Part shown: positions 56,777 through 64,000 of the stretch, piece by piece
Layout: every line of letters begins with the position of its first letter
How positions within the stretch are numbered: position 1 is the first letter of the stretch
Source of the DNA: Heterostelium album PN500
Taxonomy: Eukaryota > Evosea > Eumycetozoa > Acytosteliales > Acytosteliaceae
Length of the DNA: 64,000 nt
Assembly: GCF_000004825.1 (NCBI RefSeq)
Contig: NW_008805070.1
Location: 2,206,873-2,270,872, forward strand
Direction: 5' to 3'
The notes under the pieces: model-generated
The model's database searches: none
The model's input: only the letters and a program-made list of their open reading frames with translations
What the model was told of the DNA's origin: nothing
Position numbers and translations under genes: made by a program

Positions 56777-57091
56777 ATGGCTTCAGGAAAAGGCAAAGGA
56801 GGAAAAGTAGGCTCTAAAATTGGTACCAAGAGATATAGAAAGGTTCTTGCTGGATACTATACCGAAATTACTAAACCTGCTGTTCGTCGTCTAGCTAGAA
56901 GAGGTGGTGTCAAACGTATTTCTTTCCCCATTTATGATGAGGTACATAATGTTCTACGTCAATTTTTGGAAAAAGTTATTCGTGACTCTGTTGCCTATGG
57001 TGAACATGCAGATCGTCGTACTCTAACCACAATGGATGTAGTCTATGCTCTAAAGAAACAAGGTCGTACACTCTACGGTTTCCATTCATAA
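56777..57091 (+). CDS. Divergent histone H4 variant
   Basis: Intronless, 104 residues, aligning end to end with H4 without gaps apart from one extra N-terminal residue. Lysines equivalent to K5, K8, K12, K16 and K20 are kept in the tail (SGKGKGGK ... TKRYRK), as are [19 protein letters not shown] and [18 protein letters not shown]. Changed positions are striking for so conserved a protein: LAGYYTE replaces [21 protein letters not shown] replaces [27 protein letters not shown] replaces AVTYTEHAKRKTVT, and the C-terminus is FHS instead of FGG. The reading frame is clean, so it is probably expressed. Confidence 0.93.
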   Translation: MASGKGKGGKVGSKIGTKRYRKVLAGYYTEITKPAVRRLARRGGVKRISFPIYDEVHNVLRQFLEKVIRDSVAYGEHADRRTLTTMDVVYALKKQGRTLYGFHS

Positions 57092-57224
57092 GCTATCTTT
57101 TTCCAAACTTTAACAAAACGGTTTTTTTTAAACACCACCCTTTTAACAAAGAAAAACTATTGTCTTTTTTTTTTAAAATTTCATTCCAAAAGAATTCAAA
57201 AATCCCATTTTTATTGTTCTAATA

Positions 57225-57308
57225 TTGCAAAGTAAAAGCATCTCAATCCTCAAAATCATGATAAAATAAAAAAAAACATGATTTTTTTAAATGAAAATCA
57301 TGAAAAAC
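57225..57308 (+). repeat. Left terminal inverted repeat of the transposon
   Basis: The first 60-odd bases match the reverse complement of the right end without a difference, including the 9-A and 7-T runs. A small indel/substitution follows, then a further match through GAAAATCATGAAAAACA. Confidence 0.88.
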
Positions 57309-57488
57309 ATGAATATTAAAATTATTATTATTATTGTTAATTATTGTTATTAATTATATATTATTGGTTGTATACAGTAAGTATAAGTATAATTAATTGT
57401 ATTTAATGCAAAAAAATTTTAGATTTTAATTTTACAATTAATTAATACTTAAACTTACTGTAGTTAATTGTTGTGGCAGCACGAGAGG

Positions 57489-58578
57489 CTAATCATCCCA
57501 AGGCCTGCAACTTTTCATATAGAAGTTCTGTATAATCACGGGTGTGATCTTCTGGAGTGCGTGGGTGACTAGTCCAACCAGGTTTGACTCCTGCAGAGTT
57601 CTGTGATGACGGACATAGTTCTTGACATAGCCAAAAACTAGCTCAATGGGATTCAATTCTGGCGAATAGGCAGGTAAGAAACGTATATCCACCCCAGCAT
57701 TGGTCAGACGTTCCACTATGATAGGGTGGGTATCATCACCTAAGTGAACTGTGGCGTTGTCCATGATCAAGACATCTCCTTCTTTCAAGAAATCGGATTC
57801 GATGGCGGCAGTGATGTAGTCAAGACAATTATATTGATCGTTGGTTGATCGTTGTGGTGAAACAAAGATGGAGCCGTCGAATCTAATGGCAACAGTAAGG
57901 CTAAACGAAAAAGATAATGAAGAGTCTGTGGAAACATGTACTCTTTGGGATTTCGGACCCAAGACACTTCTTTTTCTTAAATCTACAGTTTAAAATAAGA
58001 AATAAGAAATAAGAAATAAGAAATAAGAAATAAATAAAAAATATGTATTTAAATTAATATTTATAAGATAAATTAAATAATAAATGAATTTACACATACC
58101 TTTAGAGTTAAAATGGACCTCGTCCATGAAAACCATTTTGTTCCAATCGTGGGTGTTCACCCAATACAGGTGTGTGGTGTATCTTACCATGTTCTCATCA
58201 GTAAACTTATTGATCTGTTTATACTCGGGCTTCTTAAAAGACCAGCCCATATCTTTTATTACACCTCTCAAATAACTAAAATTTCATGTTAATTATATAT
58301 AAAAAGATTAAAAGTTTAATTATATATGACTATTAATTTAATTATTAATTATTAATAAAGTCGACTTACCTTTTGGTAATAAAAACTCCGACAGTCGAAA
58401 GTTTCAACCTCACCTGGTCAACCGTGTAGGTTGGATTGTGTTTGACAATGGTCACCACTAGAGATGCAACTTTGAGACGTTGCTCTCGGGTCAAGTGGCT
58501 GCATCTATCACCACCCCAGGTACCTTGGTGTGTTTCAGATATATGCTTCTTCCACTACGATTGTTTCGTAGTTGTCAT
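57489..58578 (-). pseudogene. Tc1/mariner (IS630 superfamily) transposase with early nonsense codon
   Basis: Three exons (58578-58370, 58275-58100, 57982-57489) join in frame to 292 codons. An N-terminal helix-turn-helix region (CSHLTREQRLKVASLVV, TYTVDQVRLKLS) is followed by the DDE catalytic core: VFMDEVHF (first Asp), LIMDNATVH (second Asp) and FLPAYSPELNPIELVFGYVK (third acidic residue). The only upstream ATG is followed by TAG at codon 8 (58557-58555), and no other ATG precedes the HTH. As written, this copy is non-autonomous unless the start lies in an unseen upstream exon. The two introns are canonical, so the element has been adapted to the host's splicing. Confidence 0.88.
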
Positions 58579-58897
58579 GGGCACCACACAAATCAGTGTG
58601 TGAAAAAAGTTTTTCACTTTTGAAACGTGCATTTTGATCATAGTAAAAATTTAAGGTGTGCTAGTGTGGTTTTCATTTTTTTACAATTTGTCGAGATTTT
58701 TACCACATTAATTTTAAAAATTTATTTTGATGACTCGAACCAAAAAAAAAAAAAAAAATGATCATTTCAAACAATAGTTATTTAATTTGAGATAGTCAAT
58801 TAATAATAATATTTAAGATTTAATTTAAGATAGTCAATTAATAGTTATTTATTATCGATTTGCAGATTTGATAGCAATATCAAACAATAGTTATTTA
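58579..58897. other. Transposon interior, non-coding, with a 31-bp direct repeat
   Basis: AT-rich. A segment beginning CAAACAATAGTTATTTAA is present at about 58768-58798 and again at 58881-58911, with a partial third version between them. No gene. Confidence 0.55.
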
Positions 58898-59616
58898 ATT
58901 TGAGATAGTCAACAGTAACATTAACAATAACAATAACAATAACTTCACTTATAGCAATAACAATATTAATTATAATAATAATAATAATAACAATAATAAC
59001 AATAATTACTATAACAATAGTTTTTTTAATTTAAATCATCCATTTATTAGTTATTTGGAGAGTCAAGATATGGAGATCGAATATCTTTCTCAGCAGATAT
59101 TGCTACTAAACCAACAAACACTACAAATGCGACCAACGAACCAACAACAACAATATCAACATCAACAGCAGCAACAACTCAAATTACAGCAACTACAACC
59201 ACAGAACAACAACGATCGTTCGAACTTCTGAAATACAACAAAGACAAACAACACAAAGAGAGAGAAGAATAATCGATCATCTGATGTTCGCCCATCGTTA
59301 TTCCAAAATGGACAAAAAAGTCTTTGCTAAATCAAATAGTATGTCATTCCAGTGTATATTTAATTGATGTTTAGAATGTGAACTAACAAAAAAAAAAAAA
59401 TAGATGGTGTCGATATAGCACTTGGTGGGAAGCTACAATAACAAACATTGTATAGTATAATCAATAATTCATTTGAAAACAGTATCAAATTCAAACAAGG
59501 TGGTGAAAAGATACAAAAGACAAATGAAACTGACATTGTAGAGATCGATGATGCATTGACGATCTTTTGCAATAGTAGATTCAACTACGAGACATGTCTA
59601 TGAATGCAATATTGGT
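58898..59616 (+). pseudogene. Decayed coding sequence inside the transposon
   Basis: Successive coding-like stretches in shifting frames: an Asn-rich run leading into YLESQDMEIEYLSQQILLLN and a Gln-rich part; then IVRTSEIQQRQTTQRERRI and MFAHRYSKMDKKVFAKSN up to a GTATGT donor at 59340; then, after an AG acceptor at about 59403, GVDIALGGKLQ, an in-frame TAA, and SFENSIKFKQGGEKIQKTNE onward. The frameshifts and stop show decay. I do not recognise the ancestral protein. Confidence 0.45.
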
Positions 59617-59783
59617 ATGTTTACATTTAAAAGCTTTATCTTCTGAATAAATACTAATATAGTAATTATGATTAACAAAAAAATAAATATTCTCATTTAT
59701 AATATAGATTATCTATAAAATCGTTGCAAGTGTTCTTTTTAAAGTTATTTAACATTTTTTTTTCTCATTAAAAAATAAATTGT

Positions 59784-59918
59784 CGTAACAACTACGAATT
59801 TAATGTGTAAAAAAGGGCATAACGAATCCCATTCGTAGTATGCTTTTTCATACAAATTTTTTTTTTTTTGCATTTATTGAGTTGAATACTATGTAAAAAC
59901 TTCGTAACAACTACGAAA
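59784..59918. repeat. Pair of identical palindromic sites upstream of the AT-hook ORF
   Basis: CGTAACAACTACGAA occurs at 59784-59798 and 59903-59917. Each contains inverted arms CGTA/TACG around ACAAC. A related half-site ATTCGTAG lies between them. The second copy is only about 75 bases before the AT-hook protein's ATG. Confidence 0.6.
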
Positions 59919-59992
59919 AAATTGTAGTGAATCCACTTGCAGGTCTCCAACCACCAACAGTTCCTACCGATGATACAGCTCCATCTCAAGCA

Positions 59993-60538
59993 ATGAAGAG
60001 AACTAGGGGTAGACCATCAAACAAGGCCGGTCTCCAAGCTCCACCAAATCCAGTAGCCGGTGCCCAAGCTCAACCAAATCCAGTAGTCGGTGCCCAAGCT
60101 CAACCAAATCCAGTAGTCGGTGCCCAAGCTCCACCAAATCCAGTAGTCGGTGCCCAAGCTCAACCAAATCCAGTAGTCGGTGCCCAAGCTCAACCAAATC
60201 AAGTAGCCGGTCTCCAAGCTCCACCAAATCCACTTGCCGCCGGTTTCCAACCAAATGGTGATGTAACGCTGCTGTCTGTGTATGTGCAGTTAGCCTCCAC
60301 TTCGCTCAAAGCAGAGACCAGTGTTCCCGCTTTAGTGGCGTTCAACCCAGAGGCTGCAAACTGTACTGGTGTTGTTTGTTCTTTGTGCCATCAAAGAAAA
60401 CCTAAAGGCCAGGACAAACTGGATATGAGATACCGGGTTTCTCATAAGTGTCCCTTAACATGCAACGGCCATGGTTGTCAGAAGCCAGAGTCTCATAATA
60501 CCGCTTCCCAGGAAATGAAAGAATTATTTTGTCTATAG
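59993..60538 (+). CDS. Transposon-borne AT-hook protein with 10-residue repeats and Cys-rich end
   Basis: From the first ATG it is 181 residues. The frame is open further back to 59927 without an ATG, and AG acceptors near there allow an upstream exon. Residues 1-10 hold MKRTRGRPSNK, an AT-hook (RGRP) for minor-groove DNA binding. Seven ten-residue Pro/Gln/Ala repeats follow. A C-terminal Cys/His cluster comes last (CTGVVCSLCHQRK, HKCPLTCNGHGCQKP), likely zinc-binding. Base composition is far more balanced than in the spacers. Its place between the transposase and the right repeat makes it an accessory protein of the element, perhaps binding the ends. I know no named homologue. Confidence 0.65.
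   Translation: MKRTRGRPSNKAGLQAPPNPVAGAQAQPNPVVGAQAQPNPVVGAQAPPNPVVGAQAQPNPVVGAQAQPNQVAGLQAPPNPLAAGFQPNGDVTLLSVYVQLASTSLKAETSVPALVAFNPEAANCTGVVCSLCHQRKPKGQDKLDMRYRVSHKCPLTCNGHGCQKPESHNTASQEMKELFCL
60029..60238 (+). repeat. 30-bp tandem repeat, seven units, in frame
   Basis: Units start GGTGCCCAAGCT or GGTCTCCAAGCT and differ at a few positions. Outer units share the CTCC variant and inner units are nearly identical, a pattern of expansion by unequal exchange. The repeat keeps frame and encodes (G-A/L-Q-A-Q/P-P-N-P-V-V). Confidence 0.95.
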
Positions 60539-60542
60539 AATT

Positions 60543-61097
60543 ATGAATGAAGTCAACGTTGTACCACCGGTTGGCTCGGCAAGCAACCCGTTTCCAACTC
60601 CGATGTTGATCATTCCTACGGTGAAGGAACAGGCCAAGCAACACAAAAACTACTTCTTATTTAAAAACCAATTAGAAGTCAATCTTCCACGTGTCCAGTC
60701 CAAAGAAGTGTCTGCGCCACAAGCCAAGGCTATAAGTTTGCTTACAGACCAGGAGATCCACGGTGAACTCGACAAGATAGCCAAAGAAGAACAACTCCTT
60801 GGAAAGAGGAAATCGGAACTCTTTGAAGTCATGGAGAAACGTAAAGTGGTTTCCAAGGTGGTGTTGCCTGATGTCTTTGATAGAATGTCAGATGATGAAT
60901 TATTGTTTTACCTCTCCCAAAGAAAGAAATCAACTACAACTACTACTACCACAACAACAACTACTACAACTACCACCACAAATAACAACAATAACAGTAA
61001 CAACAATAATGATAATAACAATAACTATACCAATAATAATAATAATGATAATAACAATAACTATACCAATAATAATAATAATAATTGTAATTCTTAA
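60543..61097 (+). CDS. Second accessory ORF of the transposon
   Basis: 184 residues beginning at an ATG only four bases after the previous stop, an unusual spacing for a eukaryote. Part of it looks folded and helical (LLTDQEIHGELDKIAKEEQL, GKRKSELFEVMEKRKVVSKV, PDVFDRMSDDELLFYLSQRK). It ends in Thr and then Asn runs up to the right inverted repeat. The two ORFs could be exons of one gene (TCTATAG just before this ATG would serve as an acceptor) or halves of a frameshifted gene. Function unknown; a partner of the AT-hook protein is plausible by position. Confidence 0.6.
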   Translation: MNEVNVVPPVGSASNPFPTPMLIIPTVKEQAKQHKNYFLFKNQLEVNLPRVQSKEVSAPQAKAISLLTDQEIHGELDKIAKEEQLLGKRKSELFEVMEKRKVVSKVVLPDVFDRMSDDELLFYLSQRKKSTTTTTTTTTTTTTTTTNNNNNSNNNNDNNNNYTNNNNNDNNNNYTNNNNNNCNS

Positions 61098-61129
61098 CTA
61101 CATAAATATAATCATTTTTACGAATGTGT

Positions 61130-61212
61130 GTTTTTCATGATTTTCATCAAAAAAATCATGTTTTTTTTTATTTTATCATGATTTTGAGGATTGAGATGCT
61201 TTTACTTTGCAA
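61130..61212 (-). repeat. Right terminal inverted repeat of the transposon
   Basis: Reverse complement of the left repeat with one small difference cluster. It ends CTTTGCAA directly before the TA duplication. Confidence 0.88.
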
Positions 61213-62229
61213 TATCACTAAAGTTTAAAAATATTAGTAAATCAATTAATAAATGATAGTATTTAATTTATTGAAATTATATATAATTTATAGGATTTAT
61301 GAATAAATAAATAAATATATCTCAATGAATGAGAAAACTAATGAATGATTGATTAAACGAATTATAATTAATGAATAAATAAAATGAGCTATTTGAATTG
61401 AGAATCAATTTCAATTGTAGAGAAAGTGTGAATAATCGTGATGAGCATTCGGTAACTTGAAATCATTAGTGTATAGGTTTGTATACTCAAAGTATAGGTT
61501 TCTCTGTTATGTTATTTTTGTTAATTGTAATTGTGATTCAAGGTAGTTGATATAAGATTATTTTGTTGGTGTGTAATTATGTTAAAGTTTAAATATTTGG
61601 TAATCCAAGTTGTCTGAATCATGATTAATATTGTATTTTGTCTATAAACAAGTTAAATCGATATAATATTGAATAAAAAACAGTAAAGTTAGAGTGTAGA
61701 TTAAATAAGAATAAAAGTTAACTAACCTTTTAAATTATCTTTACAAGAGTTTGCATGATAATAGTGGTAAATATAAAAAATATGCTAATTTTTGTTTTTT
61801 AAAGCTATAGTTAAATGATAAATGATTGTAATTTGTTGTTAACAATTAAAATAAAAAAATAATACTTTTGATGTTCAGTGTTTATGGTCACTGAATTGTT
61901 TTTTTTTTTTTTTCATTTTATAGATCTTAAGATATATTTATCAATAGTATAATAATATCAATATTTATTTATTTAATAATTTTAAAAGATGTTACAGCTT
62001 TAGAATATAGTAATTATATAAGAAAGTAATGAGTTATAAGATTCAATTCAAATGTAAGCTCATTCAATGATTTCAGTATTATAAGTCTATTATATTGTTG
62101 CCAACTTTACTTTTGTTCTAAAAAGATACATATTGAAGAGTAATATTGAGATAATGATCATTCCTATAATGCTAAACTAAACTAACAAACTAATTTTAAT
62201 TTATTAATAGATACAGTGTTCGACTCTTT
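61213..62229. other. Gene-free AT-rich region
   Basis: No ORF of interest on either strand. Poly(T) run near 61897-61913. The base pattern is that of intergenic dictyostelid DNA. Confidence 0.55.
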
Positions 62230-62757
62230 GGCTAAAACATGACAAGGATCAACGTGATTAAAGATACTATCAGAGTGAAAGAACTATTGCAATAGTAATG
62301 CATTTCAAGTACGACCAATTAATAGTATGATCATCAAGATTATCAAGACAGAGGGTTCAGCGATGCCAATGAAAGTACAGTTGGAGACGGGCCTGCGACA
62401 CAAAGCCAAGGTGTGCTATTGAGGTATGTAAATTTATATTTTTAAACATTTTTAAATATACTGCAATTATCTAATATACATCACAATCATATAGAGAGTC
62501 AAGTTAGTTTATAAATAGATTTTATTTCGACAAGCAATAGAAAATGATATTGATCAAGTACAACTTGTTGTTCTAAAGCTTATTTGCTTACCTATTAGGT
62601 GAAACATACACCAACACTTTGATCAAAGTTAATGCAGCCACTACCATCTTACAAGAAGATATGGTCACTATCGAACAAGCGAGATCGAATGTTTCAAATC
62701 ATTTACATTTGGATTACAATAATAGACGCCAATCATCTTTAAATAGCTTCAAATAGA
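62230..62757 (+). pseudogene. Remnants of a decayed gene
   Basis: Two patches of coding-like, GC-richer sequence interrupted by stops. The first ends DRGFSDANESTVGDGP and then a GTATGT donor at about 62424. The second, about 62576-62757, is open for 60 codons (GETYTNTLIKVNAATTILQE...) to a TAG. No family is recognised. Confidence 0.35.
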
Positions 62758-63766
62758 TAAACAGTAATATAAGAAATAATACTTTATATTAATTAATAGA
62801 ATTTTACTAACATTTATTGATTATTATTATTGATTATTATTAGGAAATTATAAATTTAGATAACAGATATTTAAAGAAGATGACATTCAAAAAGATATAT
62901 TTAATATCAACAACAACGACAGCAACTACAACAACAACATTTGGAAATATTATCTATTAGATTAGTGACAATAGAAATTTTATAAATGCAACGCATAAAC
63001 AATAACATTTCGTGCAGATCTCAAGATATCAATGACAATTGTAAATAGTGGTGATTAAAAATGTATATAGTTTCAGCTTTAAAATAATAAATGTTTATTT
63101 TATTTATTCGATTCACATGACTTGATATGATTCATTCACTTTGGAATCTATGATTAATAAATGAATTAATTCAAAAGAATGAATATAAAAGTATTTATCA
63201 ATTAAAACTTAATAAATATATTAATACATGTCTTTGAAAGATTAGAATACATGATTAAATCAATGAATTAATGAATAAATGAATAAATAAATAAATCAAT
63301 ATTTGAATCAATAATAGAATCAATTATTCTATTTGTAATTTGGTTTAATTTAGAGTAATACAGTAGTTACTAGCATATTCTATTTAAAATCACATCTAAT
63401 TTAACAAAATTCGATGTCGGTAAATCAAAGTTTTTGTTTTGCAAAATACATAATCAATTCTATCTAATATAATAAAATGATTCTTCAAAACAGCAGTTTT
63501 CATAGATAAAAACTCATGCCCATAATGCAATTTTTATTTTTAATATTTTTAAACTTCAATCAATTCATAAAGAATTTAATTTATGAGATATAAAACAGCT
63601 TATTATAACAATTTAAAGCTACTCCCTTCTTAATCATCAAGGTTTACATTGATAAAAATGTTAGGACAAAATGCAAAACTAAAAAATATTATAAAGTACT
63701 TTCAATCAAATATTCAAGATTTCAATTACAGAAATAAAAGATCGTTTATTACACTTCAATTTATCT
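62758..63766. other. Gene-free AT-rich region
   Basis: A few Asn/Gln-coding scraps near 62900, otherwise no coding signal, up to the palindrome. Confidence 0.5.
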
Positions 63767-63818
63767 GCAACCCGCATATTAATCGTCAGGTTTACCTGAT
63801 GATTAATATGCGGGTTGC
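63767..63818. repeat. 52-bp near-perfect palindrome
   Basis: Two 25-base arms (63767-63791 and 63794-63818) match as inverted repeats with one mismatch around a TT centre. The arms end GCAACCCGC / GCGGGTTGC. The right arm runs straight into the first unit of the minisatellite. Confidence 0.92.
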
Positions 63819-64000
63819 CACAGGGCAGAGCCCCGGGTTGCCACAGGGCAGAGCCCCGGGTTGCCACAGGGCAGAGCCCCGGGTTGCCACAGGGCAGAGC
63901 CCCGGGTTGCCACAGGGCAGAGCCCCGGGTTGCCACTGGGCAGAGCCCCGGGTTGCCTCTGGGCGAAGCCCCGGGTTGCCTCCGGGCGAAGACCCGGGTT
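63812..64000. repeat. GC-rich 23-bp minisatellite, at least 8.2 copies, cut by the window edge
   Basis: GGGTTGCC recurs exactly every 23 bases (63812, 63835, 63858 and on to 63996). The unit continues ACAGGGCAGAGCCCC. The last copies drift to TCTGGGCGAAGCCCC and TCCGGGCGAAGACCC. Each unit can fold, since GGGC and GCCC flank a three-base loop. The array is over 65% GC in DNA that is otherwise about 25% GC. Confidence 0.95.

Larger units (their letters stand above)
57225..61212. mobile_element. Tc1/mariner-type DNA transposon, 3,988 bp, with long terminal inverted repeats
   Basis: Both ends begin TTGCAAAGTAAAAGC and run inward as inverted repeats of about 84 bases. TA dinucleotides flank the element directly (57223-57224 and 61213-61214), the target-site duplication of the Tc1/mariner group. 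Inside are a minus-strand DDE transposase at the left, a middle section with decayed coding sequence, and two plus-strand ORFs at the right. It is larger than simple mariners, which carry only a transposase. The boundaries are read from the repeat and TA alone. Confidence 0.85.

Noticed and set aside
57092-57224. H4 3' stem-loop for replication-dependent histone mRNA
   Set aside because: No GGCTCTTTTCAGAGCC-like hairpin after the stop; the downstream sequence is ordinary AT-rich DNA.
63706-63936. Minus-strand ORF through the minisatellite
   Set aside because: Reads a 23-bp repeat through shifting frames, so its apparent protein repeats every 69 bases by arithmetic only.
63812-64000. CRISPR array
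   Set aside because: Contiguous 23-bp units without unique spacers, in a eukaryotic context; it is a minisatellite.

Overview
The window looks like nuclear DNA of a dictyostelid social amoeba. It is very AT-rich, with long poly(T)/poly(A) tracts between genes, short AT-rich introns (GTAAGT/GTATGT...TAG), coding runs of Asn, Gln and Thr, and short spacers between genes on both strands. Ku70 ends in a PAR-binding zinc finger, as in Dictyostelium. Several proteins differ enough from what I know of D. discoideum that another dictyostelid seems more likely, but I cannot name the species. Exon joins were worked out by hand from reading frame and splice signals.

From 1 to about 52 kb the window is dense host chromosome. 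In order it holds: a CobW GTPase end, a double Cys-module protein, a secreted deaminase, an ACR3-ArsC arsenic fusion, an N-myristoylated Ras, a BAR-RhoGAP protein, a large acidic Gln-rich protein, CWC27, calreticulin, CSN1, the ribonucleotide reductase large subunit, SF3B2, a PX/pseudo-Rho/UBA/VPS9 protein, a TBC1D5-like RabGAP, TRAP-beta, an ankyrin/RA-like protein, a Janus/PHPT1 protein, PRPP synthetase, TRM6, TMEM208, a LAMMER kinase, a small Cys-rich protein, Ku70, a mitochondrial ribosomal-type protein and NDUFA2. These are mostly single housekeeping genes with no operon logic. Themes recur: ER entry and folding (calreticulin, TRAP-beta, TMEM208), splicing (CWC27, SF3B2, LAMMER kinase), nucleotide supply (RNR, PRPP synthetase) and small-GTPase control of membranes.

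From 52 to 64 kb the character changes. A secreted GH19 chitinase with nine chitin-binding modules and an intronless, strongly divergent histone H4 are followed by a complete-looking 3,988-bp DNA transposon (57225-61212). It has terminal inverted repeats of about 84 bp, TA target duplications, a split Tc1/mariner-type transposase carrying a nonsense codon, an AT-hook/Cys-rich protein with a 30-bp tandem repeat, and a further ORF. Beyond it lie 2.5 kb with only decayed coding fragments. The window ends in a 52-bp near-perfect palindrome fused to a GC-rich 23-bp minisatellite that runs off the edge. This end looks like a repeat-rich, possibly subtelomeric or centromere-like compartment, which is inference.
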